Part shown: piece by piece, positions 48,707 to 60,493 of the stretch | Layout: every line of letters begins with the position of its first letter | How positions within the stretch are numbered: the stretch's first letter is position 1 | Source of the DNA: Acorus gramineus | Taxonomy: Eukaryota > Streptophyta > Magnoliopsida > Acorales > Acoraceae | Direction of reading: 5' to 3' | Length of the DNA stretch: 64,000 nucleotides | Assembly: GCA_030737835.1 (NCBI GenBank) | Contig: CM060854.1 | Coordinates: 13,177,314 to 13,241,313 of the forward strand | Made by a program: the position numbers and the translations under genes | Notes under the pieces: generated by a model | What the model was told of the DNA's origin: nothing | The model's input: only the letters and a program-made list of their open reading frames with translations | Database searches by the model: none

Positions 48707-51700
48707 GACTTGGTCAAACCTTTTTGTTTTTTTGTGTGGTTGGGTTGACTCAAAGTCAAGCCTCACCAACCATTTTTTTTTCTCATTAATGTGTGTGTGT
48801 GTGTGAGTGTGTGTGTGTGTGTGTGGTCCTATTAGTGGGCGTCCCCCTTCATTTCCCATCTCCCTCTCCCTCTCACTCCCATCTCCCTCTCCCTCTCACT
48901 CACTCCTTCACTTCCTCTTCCTTCCTTATTGTCCCAAATAGAGGTAGTAAAAGAAGAAGAAGAAGAAAGACCTAGAGAGGAGAAGTGAAGGTATGTGTGT
49001 GTGCAATCTTTGTGTGGTGTTTGTTTTTGTTTCCCTTCTCTCTATCTCCCTCTCATGCCTTTCCCCACCCCTGTTTTCAGCCATTTTAGGGCTTGAAAAG
49101 TGGCTGAGAAGGTGGTGGTGTTGGTGGTGGCGGTTGTGGTTGTGGTGGTTTGGTGCGCAAAGGGCACCCAAGTTTCCCCCCTTTTTCCTCCCCCTCCTTT
49201 TAGTAAGTTTTCCTCCTCCCTTAGCCTTGTTTAGATGATTGTTAGGGTTTTTAAGTGGTCATGCATGCCTTGCATAGCTGGTGGGGGGAGTGGGAGGGCT
49301 GAGGAGGGGGTGGGAGGGGTTCGGGCGCGCGCAGAGGGGCGCTGGCGCGCGCAGACGGGCGCGCTGGCGGGCGCGCGCACGTACGCGCAGGTGCGCGGGC
49401 GTGCGTGCGGGGTTCTGCACGGGCGCAGTGCGCGCGGGCTGGACGCGCGATGCCCGTGGGCGCGCGCGCGGCAGCGCGTCTGGGCGCGCGGTAGTGCGCC
49501 AAGGGTGCTGGGGCGCGTGCGTGCGTGCGCGTGCGGGGGGCCATGCGTGTGGCTGCCCGAGGGTTCGGGTGGGTGTCGGGGCACTCGGACTCGCGTGCGT
49601 ACGTGCGTGCTCGCATGCGTGCGAGTCCGTATGCATGCTTGTCTGAGTATTTGGTATTTCTAGTAAATTTCATGTATATTTGTGTAGTTTACTCACCATA
49701 TTGAATGCCCATGTCTTGCAGATCTTGGCGAACGGTCACGCAACGACCCGGGTTTCGGTGAGTGGGTCAATCCAACCCAGTAGGGAGGCGTTCGATGCAC
49801 GTAGGCATGCATTGCCCTCCCCTAGGGCACCATAATTGCATATTAACTTGTGTCAATGAAAAACGATGTTAATGCATGTTTTACTATGATGTAACCATGC
49901 CATATTAGACATTGTATGCTAGGGATATACATCCATATATCATGTATAGAGGCCCATACATGTCTAGACACTATGTCCCATGCTTGAAAAGCCTTGATCT
50001 ATGCATGTTCCCATTTAATTTAATTTATTTAAATCAAAATGAGATTATATTGGTATAAGCATGCCTTAGAGAATATTATAACCTTGTTGTTATAATATAT
50101 GTTTCCCCGCATCTTAGTTATGCGCCCTGGAGGAATTCTTGAGAATTCATGACATTAGTAGTGTTAGAAATCGTTGTCGTAGGCTGTTTTCTCCCCTTCG
50201 TTGGATCCGAGTAGGGACTCCCCGGCGTTGGAAAGCTGTCCTGACAGAGGGCTCCCATCTGTAGGTACCTCCGATGCGTTCGGAGGGTGCTGATCGTGGG
50301 AGTATACCAGGTAGAGGCTACGCGAGGGAGAGGCTACTGGTGGACCAAGGGTGGACAGCAGTCTAGTCTGTCCCAAAAGGCCCATGTCACCCCTTAAAGG
50401 GTGAGGGTGAGGGTGGGGTGGGTCGGCGATGTTACGACCCACTAGCTTGTACAGTTGCTCCCGTTTAGGACTTTAATTATTTTAAGGTTAATATGAGTTG
50501 TGTTGCATAGATTGTGCCATTCACTGAGCGTGTGGCTCACCCCTCGCATATTCTTTTCCTCCAGTTGTTACTGAGTCGGATCTGAAGGAGGAGCTCCCCG
50601 AGGCATCACAGCAGTAGCGGAGCAGCGTTCACGTTTTGGGTTCTGCGAGTGAGAGGCCATCAGCATCCCCTTCCTTGCTTGTATGTATTGTTATCCGTGC
50701 TTGGGCACAACACTTGTATATGGATGTCTTTGTTTATATTGGCTCTCACAGGACAGTTGATTATGAATTCTGGTCTGTAATATGTCTTTGAATTACAGAC
50801 TCAGTCGTTTAAGCTTCCGCTATATGTATATATATTATGTCAGCTACATTGTTGATTGTGTTGTCATTTTCGATGTTGTTTAGAGTCTTTTATTAATCTC
50901 CTGTATGGACTGCTGATATTATATATATTTACCACGTATCGGGGACGGTCGCCCTGGGGCGTGACATTATGACCCGTTGTCGGGTTGTACCTTAGTTAGT
51001 TAGAGCGCAAGCGATATAATTGCCACCCTCCATCTGTGTGATGTACTTGTTGGAATCAGGAGAATTCGATGTTTTACCGGTGTTTCAAACTGGTGGTTAT
51101 GGTGTTTAAGCTAGGCCTACCCATGTTAAGCGAGTGTATGAACCGCCCATTGGGTTATGCCTTGAGCTTACTTTTGGTGCGAGAGCCGAGGTAACTCCTT
51201 GTGTCCGAGCAATACATCTGTGTGGGAGTTCATATGTATTCGATAGCATCGGTAGCCGATTATCGAGAGTAGTTGTTTTTCAATTGGGTTTGCTTTGCGA
51301 ATATGGAGTGTTTCTTCCCAATATCGTCCATGTTGAAGCGGCCCGGGTTGTAGCTGTCCTGACAGAGGGCCCCCACCTGTAGGTACTATTGATGCATGCG
51401 GCAAGATGTACTGATCATGGGGGTATACCAGATAGAAGCTACCCGGGAGAGGGCTAACAAATGATATTGCGAGCATGGAATCATTCTCCCCTTCGTCGAA
51501 TCTGTCACGCCCCAGGGTCGCCATCCCTGAGACGTTGCAATAATAAAATATCAGCTATCAATACCTGAGGTCAATAAAGACTCCAACAACAATACACAAG
51601 GTGGCAAAGCAAGATAATGATAACTGACTGAAAAGAGGAAGCATAATATATAAACAATGTTTGTAAATCAAAAACATTATTACAGACTCGAATACACAAT

Positions 51701-53391
51701 CACTGTCCTGTGAGAGCCAAGTCTAGACCAAAGAAAATACAACCTGTGCCACATGCACGAATTACAATACATACAATGACTCTAGGACTGCTGACAGCCT
51801 CGCACTCGCCACCCGCCGGAAGAACGCTCCACGCCCATGAGACCACGCCACAGGGAAACTCCAACTCCACGCCCAACACTGCCCCTGAAAAGAAACAGTA
51901 TGCGAGGGGTGAGCTACAAGCTCAGTGAGTGGCTGGAAACCAATCACCATACTACAGTTCAATACATATACACTTTCCTTTCAAGAAAAACATGGGTGGA
52001 GACTCTTGGGACTTTTGGGGAGAGACCATACCGTCGGTCGAAGAGACCCGGAATTACTGGTCTACACAACACTACTGGATCATCTACATCTAGATAATTG
52101 CTCAAACGATGCCTTTAAACATCGATACAAGACCGGACCCAACAACTATGGGAACGGTCGAACAACGAATGGGTCACGCGGCGATATTCTTCACCTCATC
52201 CTCACCGTCACCCTTTAGGGGTGACATAGGCTTTTGGAAGAGATTTAGACTGCTCTACACCCTTGGTGCACCGGTAGCCTCTCCCTCACTCCGTAGCCTC
52301 TACCTGGTATACTCCCACAATCAGCACCGTCCGACGCATCGGAGGTACCTACAGATGGGAGCTCTCTATCAGGACAACTTTCCAATGCCGGGGGGTCCCT
52401 ACTCGGATCCAACGAAGGGGAGAACGATTCCCACGCTCGCAACATCATTCGTTAACCCTCTCCCGGGTAGTATCTACCTGGTATACTCCCACGATCAGTA
52501 CGCTTCCAAATGCATCGGTGGTACCTACGGATGGGAGCCCTCTGTCAGGACAGCTACAACCCGATCTCCTCAACTCACCGCTCTACACCCTTGGTCCACC
52601 GGTAGCCCTTTCCCCGGGTAGCCTCTACCTGGTATACTCCCACGATCAGTACTCTTCCGAATGCATCGGTGGTACCTACGGATGGGAGCCCTCTGTCAAG
52701 ACAGCTAAACCCGAGAAGTTCCTACATCGGATCCAACGAAGGGGAGAACGATCCCATGTTCGCAAAGCGAACCCAATGGAAAACAACTACTCTCGATAAT
52801 CACTTATCGAGATATCAAAACACAGGCATAACAACAATCTATGCAACACACTCATATTAACCTTAAAAATAATTAGAGTCCCTAAATGGGAGTAACTACA
52901 CAAGCTAGTGGGTCGTAACATCGCCGACCCACCCCACCCTCACCCTCACCCTTTAGGGGGTGACATGGGCCTTTTGGGACAGACTAGGCTGCTCTTCACC
53001 CTTGGTCCACCAGTAGCCTCTCCCTCACTCCGTAGCCTCTACCTGGTATACTCCCACGATCAGCACTGTCCGACGCATCGGAGGTACCTACAGATGGGAG
53101 CCCTCTGTCAGGACAGCTTTCCAACGCCGGGGAGTCCCTACTCGGATCCAACGAAGGGGAGAAAACAGCCTACCCACACGGATACGATCCTCTTGGATCC
53201 GTCGACAACGATTCCTAACATTTCTAATGTCATGAATTCTCAAGAATTCCTCCAGGGCGCATAACTAAGATGCAGGGAAACATATATTATAACAACAAAG
53301 TTATAATATTCACTAAGGCATGCTTATACCAATATATTCTCATTTTGATTTAAATAAATTAAACTAAATGGGAAACATGCGTAGGCCAAGG

Positions 53392-56106
53392 TGTCACGCC
53401 CCAGGGCGGCCGTCCCCGAGGCGCGGCAATGGTATATATGATATCAGCAGTCTATACAAGAGGTCAATAATATACTCTAAACAATATCAACAATGACAAC
53501 ACAGACAACAAAGAGGCTGACATAATATATACACAAATAGCGGAAGCTAAAGGACTGAATCTGTAATTCAAAGACATATTACAGACTCGATACATAATCA
53601 ACTGTCCTGTGAGAGCCAATATATACAACGACATCCAAATGTAATACAAACATGTGCCTAAGCACGGAATACAATACATACAATCAAAGGGGGATGCTGA
53701 TGGCCTCTCACACGCAGAACGTGACGCTGCTCCGCTACTGCTGATGTGCCTCGGGGAGCTCCTCCTTCAGATCCGACTCAGATATAACTGGAGAAAAATA
53801 TATGCGAGGGGTGAACCACACGCTCAGTGAATAGCACAACCCATGCATCACAATTCATATAAACCTTATACAATTCATAGCCCCTAACACGGGCGCAACA
53901 TCAACATTCTAATGGGTTATTTCATCGCCAACCCACCTCCCACCCCCCCCCCCCCTCACCCTCGCCCTCTCTGAGGGGGTGACATGGGCTTCTTGGGGCA
54001 TACTAGACCGCTTCCAACCCCTGGTCCCACCGGGTAGCCTCTCCCACCCTCGTAGCATCCACCTGGTATACTCCCACGATCAGCACAGTCCGAAACACAT
54101 CAGGAGGTACCTACAGATGGGAGCCCTCTGCCAGGCCAGCTAACGCCGGGGAGTTCCTACCTCGGATCCCAACCAATAAGGAGAAGACAGCCTAGTCACG
54201 CGGATACGATCCTCATGGATCCGTCGACACCGGTGGTAACTCTACTAATGTCATGAATTCTCAAGAATTCCTCCAGGGCGCATAACTAAGATGCGGGGAG
54301 ACACATATTATAACAACGAGGTTATAATATTCTCTAAGGCATGCTAATAACCATAAGCTCGCATTTGATTTAATCAAATTAAACTACTTGGGAACATGCA
54401 CAGGTCGGGCAAGGTGTCTAGGCAGGCACGGGCCTCTAACATGATGTAAGGGTGTATATCCCTAACATACAAATCTAAGGTGGCATGGACACATCATAAT
54501 AATCAATATAAGGGTGCATATCCCTAACATGCAGGTCTAAGGGGGGCATGGATACAACAAAATATTCATGCAAGGCATAGTTTACATTCAATACTAGCTA
54601 ATATGCAACTATGGTGCCCCAGGGGAGGGCAATGCACGCCTACGTGCATCGAACGCCTCCCTACTGGGTTGGATTGTCCCACTCACCAATACCCGGGTCG
54701 TCGCGTGACTGCTCGTCAAGATCTGCAAGACATAGGAAATCAAAATGGTGAGTAAAATACACAAATACACAAGAAATATGCTAGAAATACCCAACACTCA
54801 GACAAGCATGCATACGGGCCCGTACGCACGCGAGTCTGAGTGCCCCGACACACTCCCGCACCCCCGGGCAGCCATGCGCACGGCCACCCGCACGCGCACG
54901 CACGGGTGCGCACGCACGCACGCACGCCCGTGCCCTGGGCGCACTGCCGCGCCCCAGCCCGCGCGCCCAGGCACCGCGCGTCCAGCCCCGCGCCTACCCG
55001 TATGTACTGCGCCCCTGCGCAGCACCCCGCGCGCATCCCCGCACGCACTGCGCCCCTGCGCAGCGCTCCGCGCGCACGCCTGCGCGCCCGCGCGTACGCG
55101 CGCGCTCACCCAGCGCCCCCGATTGCGCGCCTGCTCTGCCTGCGCGCGCGCAAACTCGCGCGCACGCACGCGGATGACCCCGCATGCGCGCCCGAGCCAA
55201 CCTCACCACCTCCCTCAGCCCTCCCCCACCCCAAACACTTATGCAACCCTTGCACATCCAAAAACACATCCTAAACATGCATCTACACAAGAAATAGGGG
55301 GGAGGAAAGCTTACCCAAGGGAGGAAAGGAAAGGAGGGATCTTCGGGTGCTCTTCGCGCACCGATTTGCCACCACCAAAGCCACCACTACCAAGACCTCC
55401 CTCAGCCCTAAAAGTGGCTGAAAACAGAGGTAAAAAGGGGCTAAGAGAGGAGGCCTCACAAGGGGGAAATAAAAAATGAAACCATGGAAAGATAGATCGG
55501 GACAATACCTTCCTTTTCTCCTTCAATGGCTTTTATTTTTAACCACCCTAGCTAGGTCAAAAGTGGGAAAAAGAGAGAAGATGAGAGAGCTTGAGAGAGA
55601 TGGAGAAGAAGATGAATAGGAGGGGGTGCACTATTCTTGGGCATGGACCTCACTTAAAGCCACACACACACACACCACTCACACTCACACACTCACACAC
55701 TTAGAATTAATTAGGTTAAGTTAGGTTTAGGTGATCTTTGACCCTAGTCAACCCAACCACACTAGAAAACAAAAGATTTTGACCAAGTCAAGGGTCAACA
55801 TTGACTTGGTCAAAGTCCTCTTTGACTTGGTCAAGTCTCCCAATGACTTTTCGCTTGGTCAAAGGATACGATTCGGAACTGTGAAATTCTGAAACGTTAC
55901 CAGAATTCGATGAAATTTTTGTGAGTGGCTTGAAATGGCACGAGGACACATAATATGCAGTTAAATTTTCAATCGGAGTTCTCTAGCTCATGATGATAGC
56001 CAAAAGTCTGAAATTTTAGCAGTTCCGATCGAAAAAAGAAAAAGTTGAAAAACTGCTAGAATGCTCCAATGGTAACCAGAAGGCAAAAAGTGACACATAT
56101 ATAACA
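53392..56106 (-). mobile_element. Solo LTR unit C inside B, TSD CAAGG
   Basis: It starts TGTCACGCCCCAGG and ends CATATATAACA, flanked by perfect CAAGG (53387-53391 and 56107-56111). Length is 2715 bp, short subfamily. Layout on its own strand: Gly-codon-rich block ending at 55315, GTAAGC donor, intron-like 54723-55314 (592 nt, CG-rich), mini-exon 54687-54722 (36 nt) then GTGAGTGG. Confidence 0.9.
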
Positions 56107-56129
56107 CAAGGCTTTCCAAACATGGGACA

Positions 56130-59100
56130 TGTCGTGCCTGTGTCATTTGGAGCGCTCTGATTGAAAATTTGGGTACATAATTTTTTTCCTCTCTCCTAGA
56201 AGTTATGTATTTCCAATTTGGTATTTGGATTTGATTTTGTTAAAATCAAAGATGAAGAGGTTTAAATATGATTTTATTATGAAATATCCAGTTTTGAGTT
56301 AGCTTTCGTACAAAAGTGGAATTAGGTCAACTGGATTCATGTAGTAAAAGTTATGGGTATTTTTCCAAGTATACCCCAGGGATGGAAATTCTGGCAGCAG
56401 CCCTGTTCTATGTTTAGCTCTAATTTCGGAATAGCTGGAGGGATTATTTGATCTTGGTATAAACATGAAAGTTGTAGATAATCTTCTTGGCTTTCCAACA
56501 GAATTAGAATTGTGCAATTTGGAGCTATATCGAGGACGTTATGGCTGTTCTAGTGAAGCTTGTACAGAATTTCAAGTCAAAGGATGATTTGGTCATTTCC
56601 ATCCCTTTTAGATATTTGTGTGCAACAAATATCTCTTCTCTCTCTCTCTCTCTCTTCCCCTCCCATTCCCCACGTAGACATTCTTGGCCCTCTCTTCTCT
56701 CTTTTCAAAGCCCCCTAGGTGTTTGTTTTAAGTCCCCAATGAAAAGGAGATGGTGGAGGAGGAAGTGTTGTGTAGGTTTTGTTGTTGTTGTTGATCTCCT
56801 CTCTCTCAAGTTCCCTTGCATGATCTTTCCCCCCCCTGATTTGCAGCCATGGGAGGGCTGAGGAGGCCGAAGAGGTGGTGGTGGTGGTCGAGGTGGCCGT
56901 GGGCGCGTCGAGAGCCCCGCATCTCCCCCTTTCCGTTTCCCTCTTTTGGTAAGTCCTCTTCCCCTTCTTTTTGATTTTTTAGGGTTGTTGGGATGGTTGG
57001 GGAAGTCATGCATGCCATGCATAGGGGTTAGAGAGTGTGTGAGGGGTTGGGGAGGGTTAAAATGGGGTTAGGGTTGGCTGGGCGCGCATCGGGAGCTGTC
57101 TGCGCGCAGGCGGGCGCTGGCAGGCGCGCAAACGCGCGCGGGTGCGCACGAGCGTGCGCGTGCGGGGCAGTGCACCTGGGCGTGCGTCTGGGCTCGGGGC
57201 TGGGGGCCAGTGCGCGCGTGCGTGTGCGTGCGCATGCGTGCGCGTGCTGGGGCGTGCGCGCTGTTCTGCACGAGCGTGCGCGTGCAGAGCGTTTGGGCGC
57301 GCTGGCTGGCGCGCGGCAGTGCGCCGAGGGTGCTGGGGTGCGTGCATGCGTGCGCATTCATGCGTGCGTGCGTGGGGGGCCATGCGTGTGGCTGCCCGAG
57401 GATTCGGGTAGGTGTCGGGGCACTCGGACTCGCGTGCGTACGTGCGTGCTCGCATGCGTGCGAGTCCGTATGCATGCTTGTCCAAGTATTTGGTATTTCT
57501 AATGATTTCTATGTGTAAATTGTGTTGTTACTCACCAAATTGGATGCCCCTACCTTGCAGATCTCGTCGGATGGGATGCGCGAGGTCCCAGGTCGTATGG
57601 TGAGTGGTTTGATTCCAATCCCCCCCCCCTCTCTAGGGATGCGCTCGACCCGCAGAGACGCGCGCAAGGCAGTGCGCCTGGGCGCGGGGTTGGGGGCCAG
57701 TGCGCATGCGGGCGCGCGTGCGCATGCGTGCGCGTGCTGGGGCGTGCGCGCGGTTCTGCACGGGCGCGCGCGAGCGTGGCAGAGCGTATGGGCGCGCGGG
57801 CAGGCGCGCGGCAGTGGACTGAGGGTGCTGGGGTGCGTGCGTGTGTGCGCATTCATGCGTGCGCGTGCGGGGGGCCATGCGTGTGGCTGCCTGAGGGTTC
57901 GGGTAGGTGTCGGGGCACTCGGACTCGCGTGCGTACGTGCGTGCTCGCATGCGTGCGAGTCCGTATGCATGCTTGTCCAAGTATTTGGTATTTCTAATGA
58001 TTTCTATGTGTAAATTGTGTTGTTACTCACCAAATTGGATGCCCCTACCTTGCAGATCTCGTCGGATGGGATGCGCGAGGTCCCGGGTCGTATGGTGAGT
58101 GGTTCGATTCCAATCCCCCCCCCCTCTCTAGGGATGCGCTCGACCCGCATAGACGCGCGGCGCGCATCGATGGGGCCCCCTAGCTATAATATGTAGATAC
58201 TATGTAATGCATGATTAATATGATGTAACCATGCCATATTAGACTTTGTATGCTAGGGATATGCATCCATGATATCATGTATAGAGGCCCATACATGCCT
58301 AGACACCATGTCCCTTGATTGGAAAGCCCCGATCTATGCATGTTTCCCATTTAGTTTAATTTAATTAAATCAAAATGAGAGCATATTGTTATAAGCATGC
58401 CTTAGAGAATATTATAACCTTGTTGTTATAATATATGTTTCCCCGCATCTTAGTTATGCGCCCTGGAGGAATTCTTGAGAATTCATGACATTATTACTGT
58501 TACAAATCGTTGTCGACGGATCCAAGAGGATCGTATACGCGCGTGAGTAGGCTGTCTTCTCCTTTTGGTTGGATCCGATGTAGGGACTCCCCGGCGTTGG
58601 AAAGCTGACCTGACAGAGGGCTCCCATCTGTAGGTACCTCCGATGCGTCGGACAGTGCTGATCGTGGGAGTATACCAGGTAGAGGCTACGAAGTGTGGGA
58701 GAGGCTACCGGGTGGACCAGGGGTGGAGAGCGGTCTAGTCTGTCCCAAAAGACCCATGACACCCCTAAAGGGTGAGCGTGGGGTGGGTCTGCGATGTTAC
58801 GACCCTCTAACTTGTGTAGTTACTCCCGTATAGGGACTATGATTACTTTAAGGATAATATGAGTGTGTTGATTGTTGTTATGCCTGTGTTTTGATATCTC
58901 GATAAGTGAGTATCGAGAGTAGTTGTTTTCCATTGGGTTCGCTTTGCGAACATGGGATCGTTCTCCCCTTTGTTGGATCCGATGTAGGGACTTCTCGGGT
59001 TTAGTTGTCCTGACAGAGGGCTCCCATCCGTACGTACTACCGATGCATTCGGAAGAGTACTGATCGTGGGAGTATACTAGGTAGAGGCTACCCGGGGAAA

Positions 59101-60234
59101 GGGCTACTGGCGGACCAAGGGTGTAGAGCGGTGAGTTTAGGAGATCGGGTTGTAGATACTACCCGGGAGAGGGTTAACGAATGATGTTGCGGGCGTGGGA
59201 ATCGTTCTCTCCTTCATTGGATCCGAGTAGGGACTTCCCGACGATTACAGCTGTCCTGACAGAGGGCTCCCGTCCGTAGGTACCACCGACGCGTTTGGAA
59301 GAGTACTGATAGTGGGAGTATACCAGGTAGAGGCTACGCGGGAGAGGCTACCGGTGGACCAAGGGTGTAGAGCAGTCTAAGCCTCTTCCAAAAGTCCCAA
59401 TAGTCTCCCTCCTTGAGTGAGGGTAAGGATGAGGTGAAGACACATCGCCGCGTGACCCAGTCGTTGTTCGGCCGTTCCCATAGTTGTTGGGTCCGGTCTT
59501 GTATCAATGTTTAAAGGCATCGTTTGAGCAATTATCTAGATGTAGATGATCCAGTAGTGTTGAGTAGACCAGTAAATCCGGGTCTCTTCGACCGACGGTA
59601 TGGTCTCTAGACCAGTAAATCCGGGTCTCTTTGACTGACGGTATGGTCTCTCCCCAAAAGTCCCAAAAGACTCCCTCCGGGAGTGAGGGTGGGGGTGAGG
59701 TTGGTCGCGCCGCCGCGTGACCCAGTTATCCATGGGTTTCCACCCATGTTTTCCTTGAAAGGAAATTGATTATGTATTGAACTGTAGTATGGTGATTGGT
59801 TTCCAGCCACTCACTGAGCTTGTAGCTCACCCCTCGCATACTGTTTCTTTTAAGGGGCAGTGTTGGGCGTGGAGTTGGAGCTTTCCTGTGGCGTGGTCTT
59901 ATGGGCGTGGAGCGTTCTGCCGGCGGGTGGCGAGTGCGAGGCTGTTAGCATTCCTAGAGTCATTTTATGTTTTGTAAATCGTGCATGTGGCACAGGTTGT
60001 ATTTTCTTTGGTCTAGACTTGGCTTTCACAGAACATTGATTGTGTATTCGGGTCTGTAATAATGTTTTTGATTTACAGACATTGTTTATATATTATGCTT
60101 CTGCTTTTCCGTCAGTTATCATTATCATTGCTTTGCCACCTTGTGTATTGTTGTTGGTGTCTTTATTGACCTCAGGTATTGATAGCTGATATTTTATTAC
60201 TTTGCCACGTCTCGGGGACGCCTGGGGCGTGACA
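56130..60234 (+). mobile_element. Solo LTR unit G inside B, TSD GGACA
   Basis: It starts TGTCGTGCCTGTGTC and ends CTGGGGCGTGACA, flanked by perfect GGACA (56125-56129 and 60235-60239). Length is 4105 bp. A ~495-bp tandem duplication (57170-58155) accounts for its greater length than unit D. Layout: block ending at 56948, GTAAGT donor, intron-like 56949-57560, mini-exon 57561-57599 (39 nt) with a second copy at 58056-58094, and last acceptor-like CTTTTAAG near 59854, which has lost the CAG. Confidence 0.9.
57170..58155 (+). repeat. ~495-bp tandem duplication carrying the mini-exon (unit G)
   Basis: The segment that contains part of the CG-rich block, the CCTTGCAG acceptor, the mini-exon, GTGAGTGG and the following ~60 bp occurs twice. 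The period is 495 bp (GTATTTGGTATTTC at 57486 and 57981). The copies differ by a few substitutions. Confidence 0.88.
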
Positions 60235-60481
60235 GGACATGGTGTCTAGGCATGTATGGGCCTCTATACATGATATATGGATGTATATCCCTAGCATACA
60301 ATGTCTAATATGGCATGGTTACATCATATCAAACATGCATTAACATCGGTATCTACATATTATAGCTAGGGGGCCCCATCGATGCGCGACGCGCGTCTAG
60401 GCACGTCAAGCGCATCCCTAGGGGGGGGATTGGAATCGAACCACTCACCTTACAACCCGGGACCTCGCGCATCCCTTCCGA

Positions 60482-60493
60482 CGAGATCAAAAG
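60482..60493 (-). other. Precise intron-loss junction in unit B
   Basis: Minus strand reads CTCTTTTG|ATCTCGTC across 60493-60482. In unit G the same two blocks are split: CTCTTTTG ends at 56948 before GTAAGTCC, and ATCTCGTC begins at 57561 after CCTTGCAG, with 612 nt between. Flanking sequence on both sides aligns well between B and G. The boundary is ambiguous by one G but agrees with GT-AG removal. Confidence 0.85.

Larger units (their letters stand above)
44931..50966 (+). mobile_element. Solo LTR unit F inside O1, TSD GTATG/TTATG
   Basis: It starts TGTTATATATGTGTCAC and ends GGGGCGTGACA. Flanks are GTATG (44926-44930) and TTATG (50967-50971), one mismatch. The uninterrupted sequence in unit D (GGGTATGACCCG at about 42368) supports GTATG as the original site. 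Without nested unit E it is about 2586 bp, almost the same as unit A. Layout: block ending at 49202, GTAAGT donor, intron-like 49203-49721 (519 nt, CG-rich), mini-exon 49722-49757 (36 nt), and last acceptor-like TTCCTCCAG near 50564. Confidence 0.88.

Noticed and set aside
53941-53957. Poly-C tracts (also near 16791, 17600 and 24137) as regulatory elements
   Set aside because: Simple homopolymer expansions in intergenic, intron or LTR sequence, with no conserved context.
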